Source of the DNA: Firmicutes bacterium AM55-24TS
GTDB lineage: Bacteria > Bacillota > Clostridia > UBA1381
Direction of reading: 5' to 3'
Assembly (NCBI GenBank): GCA_003460745.1
Contig: QTVU01000068.1
Coordinates: 1-11,200, forward strand
DNA length: 11,200 nt
In this document: positions 1 through 7,900 of the stretch, piece after piece
Numbering within the stretch: position 1 is the first letter of the stretch
How the letters are laid out: the number at the start of each line of letters is the position of its first letter
Made by a program: the position numbers and the translations under genes
Notes under the pieces: model-generated
Database searches by the model: none
The model's input: only the letters and a program-made list of their open reading frames with translations
Told to the model about the DNA's origin: nothing

Positions 1-32
1 TTTGATTAGAGTATAACTTATAATCATAGTCA

Positions 33-44
33 CCTTTCGAAAGG
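33..44. promoter_or_regulatory. Perfect palindrome overlapping the ribosome binding site of the first small ORF
   Basis: CCTTTCGAAAGG is a perfect 12-bp palindrome whose right half is the start of the AAGGAGATG Shine-Dalgarno stretch (41-49). In RNA it can fold into a short hairpin that pairs CCTTT with AAAGG, so it could partly hide the ribosome binding site; as DNA it could be a small operator. A TATAAT hexamer lies just upstream (19-24), but its -35 box would fall outside the window, so I do not call a promoter. The palindrome is seen directly; any role is inference. Confidence 0.3.
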
Positions 45-55
45 AGATGTTTTCT

Positions 56-178
56 TTGAAACTGAATAAACAAGTTGTTGAACTCTTTAAAGAGTTATCC
101 TTAAATTATATTGGTAAGGATATTTTATCTGACGATATTTTTAAATGTTGTACGGAAGCCGAAAGGAACGTATTTTGA
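56..178 (+). CDS. Small hypothetical protein (40 aa), C terminus probably frameshifted
   Basis: A TTG start follows AAGGAG (41-46) at 9 nt spacing and opens a 40-codon frame, MKLNKQVVELFKELSLNY... ending ...TEAERNVF. I do not recognise the family. The frame stops at TGA 176-178, but moving to the -1 frame near 170-175 continues the protein naturally as ILRELGIE, with a stop at 196-198, two bases before the convergent stop codon of the minus-strand gene. The likely ancestral product is therefore about 47 residues, and one base seems to be missing near 171. By position, just ahead of a tape measure gene, one would expect a tail assembly chaperone or its C-terminal part. The ORF is too short to support that, and the TTG with its own ribosome site suggests a separate small gene. 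Confidence 0.5.
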   Translation: MKLNKQVVELFKELSLNYIGKDILSDDIFKCCTEAERNVF

Positions 179-199
179 GAGAACTTGGTATAGAGTGAT

Positions 200-601
200 T
201 TACTTGCCCGGTTTCCACTTATAGCCGCATTTTTGACATACATTTCGTGGACTGCCTGAACCTATAAATCCCGTGAGTAGACTATATCCCCTATTCGTTG
301 TTGCAACTGAATATGAACCGCATTTAGGGCAACGGACGGTATTTGGGTGTTGTTGCGAACCATACTTGCTATCAAGACGTTCTCTGGCTAAGCGTTCGGC
401 ACGTTCTTGTTCAAATTGTGTAGGATCGTAGGTGTTATTAGGTTTTATGCCTGAAGCTTTTTGTTCTTCGTAGGCTATTTCGTATAATGCTTGCAGTTCT
501 TCATCATCAATAGTTTGAAGCTCAGCTTTATGAATACAATTAGGACAATATTTTTCATTGTCGTTCATGACAATATAATCACATCTTGGGCAAACTTTCA
601 T
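200..601 (-). CDS. Double zinc-ribbon protein (133 aa), probable phage moron
   Basis: The protein has two four-cysteine metal-binding knuckles joined by a charged, probably helical middle. The first is CPRC/CPNC at C4, C7, C19 and C22; the second is CPKC/CQKC at C91, C94, C122 and C125, with a basic tail KWKPGK. Residues 23-85 are rich in Glu, Arg and Gln (for example [17 protein letters not shown]) and look like an alpha-helical linker. Small zinc-ribbon proteins of this kind are common in Firmicutes phages, but I know no established function. The start is the ATG at 601-599, preceded on the minus strand by GGAG (609-606) and a near-consensus promoter. The gene is opposite in direction to the late tail operon, sits between a small ORF and the tape measure gene, and carries its own signals, which is the pattern of a moron. 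It converges on the upstream small ORF with almost no gap and no obvious terminator. Binding of nucleic acid or protein is plausible but unproven. Confidence 0.92.
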   Translation of the reverse strand: MKVCPRCDYIVMNDNEKYCPNCIHKAELQTIDDEELQALYEIAYEEQKASGIKPNNTYDPTQFEQERAERLARERLDSKYGSQQHPNTVRCPKCGSYSVATTNRGYSLLTGFIGSGSPRNVCQKCGYKWKPGK

Positions 602-637
602 TTATCTCCACTTCTTTCCTTGTTTATTGATATAATA

Positions 638-666
638 ATTATACACCAAATTGGAAAATCCGTCAA
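638..666 (-). promoter_or_regulatory. Sigma-70/SigA-type promoter of the zinc-ribbon gene
   Basis: Reading the minus strand, TTGACG (666-661) and TATAAT (643-638) are separated by exactly 17 nt (660-644). The -10 is perfect and the -35 differs from consensus by one base. Transcription would start near 631, about 30 nt before the ATG at 601, leaving room for the GGAG ribosome site. This gives the minus-strand gene expression independent of late phage transcription and supports the moron reading. Confidence 0.8.
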
Positions 667-681
667 TCTTTAATAATTAAT

Positions 682-704
682 TTTTGTGTCTCCACAACAC
701 AAAA
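682..704. repeat. 8-bp inverted repeat at the predicted tape measure start
   Basis: TTTTGTGT (682-689) and ACACAAAA (697-704) form a perfect 8-bp inverted repeat around a 7-nt loop. It covers the GTG at 686 taken as the tape measure start and lies just upstream of the minus-strand promoter. It could be an operator, a weak hairpin affecting the start, or the scar of an insertion that placed the zinc-ribbon gene here. No U-tract follows on the plus strand, so it is not a convincing terminator for that direction. Confidence 0.35.
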
Positions 705-1564
705 TAATAAATAGTGTGATATTCAAACCTATAAATGACGGTCTTTCAAATTGGTTAAGTTCTATATTGTCAATAAACAAAGGGTTAAGTGATACAGCTA
801 AATTTAGCAAATTATCTTTATCAAGTTTTGATACTCTTGCTGAAAAAATTGATACATACAACTCAACCATTGTTGGAAAGGAAAAAGCCAAGGAAAATTG
901 GAGAAAAAAAAATACTGATTATACATTTACTGCCTACACACAACAACTTCCGACCAATGAAAGAGCAACAAGAGAGGGTTATGACCAATTTATAAGCCAA
1001 TATTCAACGGGTCTAACAGGCGTAGCAAATACAATGGCTCAATATAATAAATTAGCTGAAAAAGGAATTGCAACTCAAAATGAATACGCCAAAGCTATTG
1101 CAACAACCAATCCAAAGCTCGGAAGTTATTTAACTAATCTGAATGGTGCAAAAGCTGGCATGAGTGGCTACGCAATGCAACTTGCAGGAGCAACACTTAA
1201 AACAGTCGGATTGCAAGCTGCAACTATGGCGTTAGATGCCGCTTTAAGTATGGGAATCAGTTTAGCTATTGGCGGTTTGATTTCTGGCATTGATTACTTG
1301 GTTCATCGTAATGAAAAATTGATAGAATCAGCTAATGAAGTTACAAATACTTATAGAGACCAAGCAAAAACATTAAGTGAAGGAATAATTTCATTGCAAG
1401 AACAAAAGAACGATTTTGACTCTTTGGCAAAAGGTGTTGATGAATATGGAAACAATGTCTCATTAACAACTGACCAATATAAGCAATATCAATCAATTGT
1501 TTCAGAGATATTAGGGTACTCCCTGAACTTATTGCGGGATATGATGAAGAAGGTAACGCAATAG
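686..1564 (+). CDS. Phage tail tape measure protein, N-terminal segment
   Basis: This is the first of three pieces of one tape measure gene. The protein scaffolds tail polymerisation and is threaded through the tail tube. Residues 10-60 are amphipathic (KPINDGLSNWLSSI...), residues 100-180 are Ala/Gly/Asn-rich helices, and about 182-205 form a hydrophobic segment (MGISLAIGGLISGIDYLV), a usual tape measure feature thought to act at the membrane during DNA injection. Helical, Gln/Glu-rich sequence follows. The GTG at 686 is the first usable start in this frame (TAA at 674-676), but no Shine-Dalgarno sequence precedes it or the GTG at 716, so the true 5' end may have been lost or displaced when the minus-strand gene entered. 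The last residues after EILGY are out of frame: at about 1513-1525 the coding moves to the -1 frame and continues as PELIAGYDEEGNAIAKKNGL. One missing C (CCCC to CCC near 1521-1523) would explain this. Confidence 0.88.
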   Translation: MSPQHKIINSVIFKPINDGLSNWLSSILSINKGLSDTAKFSKLSLSSFDTLAEKIDTYNSTIVGKEKAKENWRKKNTDYTFTAYTQQLPTNERATREGYDQFISQYSTGLTGVANTMAQYNKLAEKGIATQNEYAKAIATTNPKLGSYLTNLNGAKAGMSGYAMQLAGATLKTVGLQAATMALDAALSMGISLAIGGLISGIDYLVHRNEKLIESANEVTNTYRDQAKTLSEGIISLQEQKNDFDSLAKGVDEYGNNVSLTTDQYKQYQSIVSEILGYSLNLLRDMMKKVTQ

Positions 1565-1578
1565 CCAAAAAGAATGGT

Positions 1579-4500
1579 TTGATAGAAGAATCTATCAGAT
1601 TGATGAAAGAAGAACGTAAACAAAAATTAAATGAAATTACAACCGCATCAAATACTAAGACTATATATAAAGGTGTAAAATCAGAATATAATAATAGTCA
1701 AGGTGATTTAACTAATGAATCGTTTGATGTCCCAGTCCAAAGTGAGTTACATTCCCCTCTCAACAACTACGGAAAGGGGCCAGATAGTTTTTCTAATATA
1801 TATACAATTCAGCATTTTAATTCAATTATAAAAGATATAACTGGCGAAGATTTTCTTGATGGCGAAAAACTAACTGATTATTTAAAACGAAATGAAGAAA
1901 TCATAAAAAAGAATTATGACGAAATAAGTCGTCAAATGAAACAAGACGTCTATACTGCAAATGGAACAATATTTGGACTAAGCAAAGATGACACACAGAC
2001 TTTCGTCAATTGGCTACAAGAAGTTTATAACTCTATTGATGAGGTAGAGAAACAGTCTCATGGAATGGATGAACAGTTTAATTTGTTTGCGCAAAAATCT
2101 GACGCATATGAAAAATTAACTAATGAGCAAAAAAATTTTATCACAAATTATATAAAAGAAACTGGTAAAATTACTGATGCCGAGGGAAAACTGTTAAGTG
2201 ATGATGAACTACTTAAAAAGGCAAACAATTATAAAGCATTTGTAGATGAATTAGATAAAAGGGCTGATGTTAAAGAGGCTATTACAAGTTTTTATACTGC
2301 TCCCAAAGATGATGAATCTATCCCAGATTACATAACAAACATAAAAGAAGCATTTAGCATAATTCAAGATTTTGCAAAAGAAAACGGAATTGAAATCCCT
2401 TTAGATTTTACAAAGAATTATGACGATTTACAAAATCAATATGTTAATGTTATTCAATCATTAAATGAAAAATTTAATAATTCCCCAACGATAGAAGATG
2501 CAATTGCTAATTTGAACGATGAGTATCAAAAAATTAGTGATTGGGGTTTAGACGATTATGCAGACGATATAAAAAATGGTACAATCCAGTCGAAGTTTGC
2601 CAATATTGATATGGACAAACGAACCATTATTACATGGTCTGATGAATTGAAAGAAACCTACAAAGACGAATTGGCTTCTTGGGAGTACGATCCCGAAATT
2701 GGGAGCATTGATACAGTCTTTGGAGGAAATGACCGTTTTGGAGAAGATCTAAATGGTACGGGTTGGGAAATTGCATTTACTCCTATTCTTCCAGACGGTA
2801 CATTTTTAAGTAGAGATACAGTAAATGATTATATTAATTCTATTTTAGCGGATGCCTATTCTGACGATGGGACGGTCACTGAAGAAGAGTTAAGTGCCAT
2901 TGATGCTGAAGGACGTCAAATTGGAGATACTTTTGTTCAAGGAATTTTTGGTGCAATAGACGATAACACAAATGAAGATGATAATTGGGCTAATGTTGTT
3001 GGTCGCCTTATGCACTTTTCTGGCAAATATGGAGCGGTTAATCTTGCAAATGAGGAGATTGAAAGAGCAAAAAATAGCGATCCTGATTTTGATTGGGAAG
3101 CTTGGTTTAAAGAAAATTCAATCAACACCAAAGAAGAACTTGATGCTTGGCAAAAGGTTACCGCTGGTATTAATGATGCTACTAAAGCAAGAAAAGCATA
3201 CTTGGATTATATGAATCAACAAAAACTTGATACAAAATCCTTAAAAGAACTCAATGACTCACTCGACAAAATCCAATCAGCATATCAAACAGTATCAACA
3301 GCCATTGAAGAATACAATGAGAATGGATATTTATCAGTAGATACATTTCAAAGCTTAATGGAATTAGAGCCTGAATACTTAAATCTGTTGATGGACGAAA
3401 ACGGTACACTTGCACTTACTTCTGAAAACTTATATAAGCTTACAGAAGCAAGAATAAATGACCTTGCGGCAAAACAAGCGTCAACATTAGTAGACAGTGT
3501 AACAAAATTAGGTAGTGAAGCCGAGCAACTTGACTACTTAACTCAATCTACAAAGGAAGCAACCGAAAGTACATGGGGTTTGGTATATGCAAAGATAGCA
3601 GAGGCTCAAGCAGCAGGTACGATCAGTGATGATGTTGCCGGACGTTTGAAGTCACGAGTAGACGCATATCAAACTTGGGCTAAAAACACAATAGACGGAA
3701 TTAACAAAGGCAGTTTAGGCAAATCTTCAAACAGTTCTAAGTCTGAAAAAGATAAGGCAAAAGCATTAAAGGACTACAATGATAAGCTTAAAGATATTAA
3801 CGAAAAACTTGAAGAACTTGATAAAGCAGAGCATTTATCAAACTTAAAATACAGTATTGAAACAATCACACAAGACCTTGATACATTTGAGAAATCACTT
3901 GATAGATTATCTTCAAAGCTTGACTTGACATTTGAAAAAGATTACAGTGCAAAGTTAAGTATTATTGGGCAACAATTCTTAGGAGCTTCACGTTACGGCG
4001 GTGAAATGCGTGTTGAACTTGAGAGGTTGTTGGCTATTGAGCCACAAACGGCAGATGAAGCAGAAGAACTTGCTTCAAGACTTGAAAGCTTATCTGACAG
4101 TTTCTTTGAAAATGAAAAGAATATCATTGAGTATAGAAATTCATTGTTTGAAACAGCAACAGATTATTTGGGCGAATCTGCAAGTGCTACTGTTGAACAA
4201 GTAAACAATGCTAAGAGTATTTTGGATAATACCTTTAATGTTATTAAGAATGGTTCATTGTCGGGTGATGGTTTCTGGTCGGCTACTCTCCTACCGTCTA
4301 TCTCAAAAGACAAGGTTACTAAGCAGAGAGCAGAAAACAATAAGCTTATCAAGGAAGAAAAACGCTATCAAAACGCTATTGCTAAAATCCGTAAAAAAGC
4401 AACAGATATGTCGTATGCGGAAGAAAAAGAGGAACGTGAAAAGCAACGTCAAGAATATCAAGAAGAACTTCAAGAAGCTTATGAGGACTATCAAGATAAG

Positions 4501-4962
4501 ATTAATGACGTTATAGGTAAAAATATTGAGGTTTCAGACAGCGTTAAGAATATTGGCGATGAGTATATGAATACTGCCGATAAGGCGGAAAATGCTGCTC
4601 AGAGAATGTCAGACGCAGTCGATAATATTAATTGGCAACAACGGTCATATGCGAATAAGTCATATAATTATGAAGAAGATGGGGTTGACATCGGTGCTCC
4701 GACAAGTGCACAATATCAATATGCCTATGGCGATTCAAAATCAACGGTAGTCATAACGAAAAAAGCACAAGGCGGTACAACATCACAAGGACTTACAATC
4801 ACTGGTGACGGTACGGGAGCATATGCAGGACAAGAAGCGTATATAGGACAAGACGGCAAACTTCATCTATCAATAATGAAGCACAACTATCTGAACTGCC
4901 TCCGAATACTCGCATTGTCAATGCAAAAGACTTGCAGAATATCATTAAATATACTGGTATGA
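1579..4962 (+). CDS. Phage tail tape measure protein, central segment
   Basis: This is the middle of the tape measure protein, in the -1 frame relative to the first piece. Coding resemblance begins upstream of the nominal TTG start (1579), at about 1522, and this TTG has no ribosome site, so it is a continuation rather than a new gene. The product is acidic, Lys/Glu/Asn-rich and mostly helical. Strong coiled-coil stretches lie at about residues 725-850 and 915-985 (KDYNDKLKDINEKLEELDKAE, then EEKEEREKQRQEYQEELQEA). A looser, more globular part (about 370-470, GNDRFGEDLNGTGWEIAFTP) interrupts the helices. Near the end, AQGGTTSQGLTITGDGTG opens the first of four Gly-rich beta modules. The frame leaves the true reading at 4861-4875: the last nonsense residues (after about GKLHLS) are replaced in the next frame by NNEAQLSELPPNTRIVNAKDLQ. 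One missing A (CAAAT to CAAT at 4871-4874) accounts for it. Confidence 0.88.
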   Translation: MIEESIRLMKEERKQKLNEITTASNTKTIYKGVKSEYNNSQGDLTNESFDVPVQSELHSPLNNYGKGPDSFSNIYTIQHFNSIIKDITGEDFLDGEKLTDYLKRNEEIIKKNYDEISRQMKQDVYTANGTIFGLSKDDTQTFVNWLQEVYNSIDEVEKQSHGMDEQFNLFAQKSDAYEKLTNEQKNFITNYIKETGKITDAEGKLLSDDELLKKANNYKAFVDELDKRADVKEAITSFYTAPKDDESIPDYITNIKEAFSIIQDFAKENGIEIPLDFTKNYDDLQNQYVNVIQSLNEKFNNSPTIEDAIANLNDEYQKISDWGLDDYADDIKNGTIQSKFANIDMDKRTIITWSDELKETYKDELASWEYDPEIGSIDTVFGGNDRFGEDLNGTGWEIAFTPILPDGTFLSRDTVNDYINSILADAYSDDGTVTEEELSAIDAEGRQIGDTFVQGIFGAIDDNTNEDDNWANVVGRLMHFSGKYGAVNLANEEIERAKNSDPDFDWEAWFKENSINTKEELDAWQKVTAGINDATKARKAYLDYMNQQKLDTKSLKELNDSLDKIQSAYQTVSTAIEEYNENGYLSVDTFQSLMELEPEYLNLLMDENGTLALTSENLYKLTEARINDLAAKQASTLVDSVTKLGSEAEQLDYLTQSTKEATESTWGLVYAKIAEAQAAGTISDDVAGRLKSRVDAYQTWAKNTIDGINKGSLGKSSNSSKSEKDKAKALKDYNDKLKDINEKLEELDKAEHLSNLKYSIETITQDLDTFEKSLDRLSSKLDLTFEKDYSAKLSIIGQQFLGASRYGGEMRVELERLLAIEPQTADEAEELASRLESLSDSFFENEKNIIEYRNSLFETATDYLGESASATVEQVNNAKSILDNTFNVIKNGSLSGDGFWSATLLPSISKDKVTKQRAENNKLIKEEKRYQNAIAKIRKKATDMSYAEEKEEREKQRQEYQEELQEAYEDYQDKINDVIGKNIEVSDSVKNIGDEYMNTADKAENAAQRMSDAVDNINWQQRSYANKSYNYEEDGVDIGAPTSAQYQYAYGDSKSTVVITKKAQGGTTSQGLTITGDGTGAYAGQEAYIGQDGKLHLSIMKHNYLNCLRILALSMQKTCRISLNILV

Positions 4963-7900
4963 AGTATTTCTATCAGCCTATTGAAAATATTCAATCTGCA
5001 ACGGTTGACAAGTTTGCACAAGGTAATACAAATGTTTCATTCTCACCTATTCCATATAACACATTATCTACTCAAGCATTGTATTCAGATATTAATGTAC
5101 AAGCAATGGTTGAAGAGACTATTGCGGAAATCAACAATGAGTTTAATGCTTTAAAAGGCAATATAAAATTTAGTGCGGTACAAACTGCATTCAAGAACAG
5201 TCTGACTGATAAGAAGATGTACAAAGACTTATCAAACACTATTGTTAATATGACATCGCAGTCGCTTGACAAAGCTGATAAGAGTACACTTGCAGATTCG
5301 GTTGTTGGACTTATTTTGCAAAATTCAGCTTGGAATGATTTACCGAATGAATTGCAGAATAAATTGTCTGAATTGAATGTAAATGCAGATAATTGGACTG
5401 ATTGGATAAAAGACTCAAATAATTCACTTCAAGCATTTAACCTAATGCAAGATGGTGGAATGAGTAGTTGGGACTTGCTTGATAGCAACGTAACTTCTCT
5501 GTTGCAACAAGCAGGTATTAATGGTAAAGACGCTTGGGATAAATTTGTACAAGATGATCCACTACAAGCATTGACTTTGTTATCATCTTCTTGGAATAGT
5601 ATGAATGATACTATTGGGCAATATATGACAGATGCTCAAACCATTGCTGCCAATGGTGCAAGGGCTATTCAGTCACTACAAATAATTGCACCGTCTATAT
5701 CGGAACAATCTTGGAACGCATTGCAAGTATTGATTGCCAATAAGATACAAGAAGTAATCTCATTAATGAATGAAGTATTTGGTGAAAATACAGTTGATAT
5801 GAACTTTGCTATCAATGTAGGCGGAAGTTTACAAGGAAATGCACAGACTAATCCGCAAGGCGAAAGTGCGGTAGTCGATTCTGCTCGTAAGTATCTTGGA
5901 ACACCTTATGTTTGGGGCGGTACTTCTCCGTCTGGTTTTGATTGTAGCGGATTTGTACAGTATGTATTGGCACAGAACGGTAAGTCAATACCGAGAACTT
6001 CTCAAGAACAATTTGCAGGTGGACAAGCTGTTGATAAGAGCAATCTTCAAGCAGGAGACTTAGTGTTCTATAATTGGCAAGGTGGAACAGATGCAACCCA
6101 TGTAGGAATATATGAAGGCAATGGTAAGATGATACACGCTCCACATTCGGGAGATGTTGTTAAAGAAGTTGACTTTAATTCTTACGGACAAAATGCGTAT
6201 CTTGGTGCAAGACGTTACTATAAAGGTACAGAGGGTGCGTTGCCGGGACTTGCTAAACTTGGCGATGAAGCAGAAGTAAGAGGATTAAATTATCCTACAC
6301 CTGAAATTCTTATCAGACAAAAAACAGGCAAAGCTTATCTGACAGGGTTAAACGGCACACAAGTTGTTAATCTTGACAGAGGCGATACTGTTATTCCTTA
6401 TGCTGATACAAAGAGAATTTTAAATGGTAATGTGCGTCATGCTTATGCCAAAGGTACACCGAATGCCAAAGATGCTATATCAAGAATTTTAGGTATAGAC
6501 AGAGTTAAGAATAGAGTTAATGACAGTAGAAATAATAATTCTTCAAGAAGTAATAATTCAGGTATAACAAATAACACCGTCAAGCAATCTTGGGATACAA
6601 ATGATTTTGGTACAGGCAAAGGTAAATCACATTCATATACTGCTTTTGACGAAAATGGTTATTTAGGTTCACAATTAGGATATTGGGACACTTCATCAAA
6701 TGCATGGAAGTTGTTTAAAAAGTTATTAGACAGTGGTAATTTATCAACCGATGAAAACGGTATCTATACATATAAAGGTGCTCGTCTTGTTGCTATGACA
6801 TCTACTTTTGGTAAAGCTGGAGATGTGATTAGAGTAACGCAAGATGATGGTAGTGCTTATTACGGCATTATCATGGACGAAAAGTCGCAACAATATACTT
6901 GGTATGATAATAATCCAGCCAACAAATACGGTCATAATAATGGCATGGATATTGTTGAATTTGAGGTTAAGAAGTCAGCTATTGCTCCTGCATATAAAGC
7001 TAATGGCGGTACACCACCTTACGGCAATTTGAATCATGCAATTAGTATGATTGAAAATTTAGGTAGTTTGGAAGGTTTTGATTTCTCTGATATGCCTGAT
7101 GTTGGTGGTACGTCTGTATTAACTCAAAAAATGCAAGAGTTTATGTCTAAGCTTCAACAAGTTTATGGTACATTTAAGACTAACACTCATACATCGGCTA
7201 CTAAAGTTGGCAATGTAAAGTCTTTAGGTGACAAAAAGCAAAGTAATTATAGTTTTGATGTTCCGTTTACTCAAAGAGAAAAAGGTGGTATTGTTCCTGC
7301 CGGCACAATCGCACAAGTGAATGAACATAATAAGCCAGAAGCAACTATTGACGAAAAAGGTAATCTTGTTCCGTTGGGTGACGGTACTTCGCAAGTGTTT
7401 GTTTCTGATAAGCCATTCCCTGTTATTAATGCCGATGACTATGCTAAGATTAAGAAGTATGGCGGTGATAAAAAGCCCGTACAGTTTTTAAAGAATGGTA
7501 ATACATCAGTCAGTGTCAATGCCGATAATACAGACGAAGAAAAGGAACAAACTGCCGAAGAACGTAAAGCAGAAGAAAATACATCAAAGATAAATCAAAC
7601 ACTAAAGAGTATTGAGAGCAAATTAGACAGTGGTGTATTGTCTGATGATATTAAAAAGCTTGACTTACCAACACTTGAAGCCATAGATAAGTTGACTGAC
7701 AGTTGGGGCGATGATGATACAATCACTTCTGATATTCTTATGCAGTTTAAGGATTATGCGAAAGACTTCGCCGATTATGAGAAATGGGCGGAAGATGATT
7801 TATCTAATATATTGAATTCTTATAGTGAAGATTTCTATGAAAAATACTATGCTGAAAAGGATAAGTATGATTCTTGGCAATCTGACTTTAAAGAGCGTTT

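Noticed and set aside
682..704. Intrinsic terminator ahead of the tape measure gene
   Set aside because: The stem is AT-rich with few G-C pairs and no U-tract follows on the plus strand.
1516..1526. Programmed ribosomal frameshift at the first tape measure junction
   Set aside because: TAC-TCC-CTG is not a slippery heptamer and no obvious downstream structure was seen; programmed shifts in tail operons belong to the chaperone gene ahead of the tape measure gene, not inside it.
2851..2892. EF-hand-like calcium loop (SDDGTVTEEEL) in the central tape measure segment
   Set aside because: The acidic residues do not fall in the 1-3-5-12 spacing of a canonical loop when the Gly is placed at position 6.
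5848..6144. 98-aa minus-strand ORF opposite the NlpC/P60 region, and other antisense ORFs within the tape measure gene
   Set aside because: They lie opposite well-supported coding sequence, have no clear ribosome sites and have shadow-like composition.
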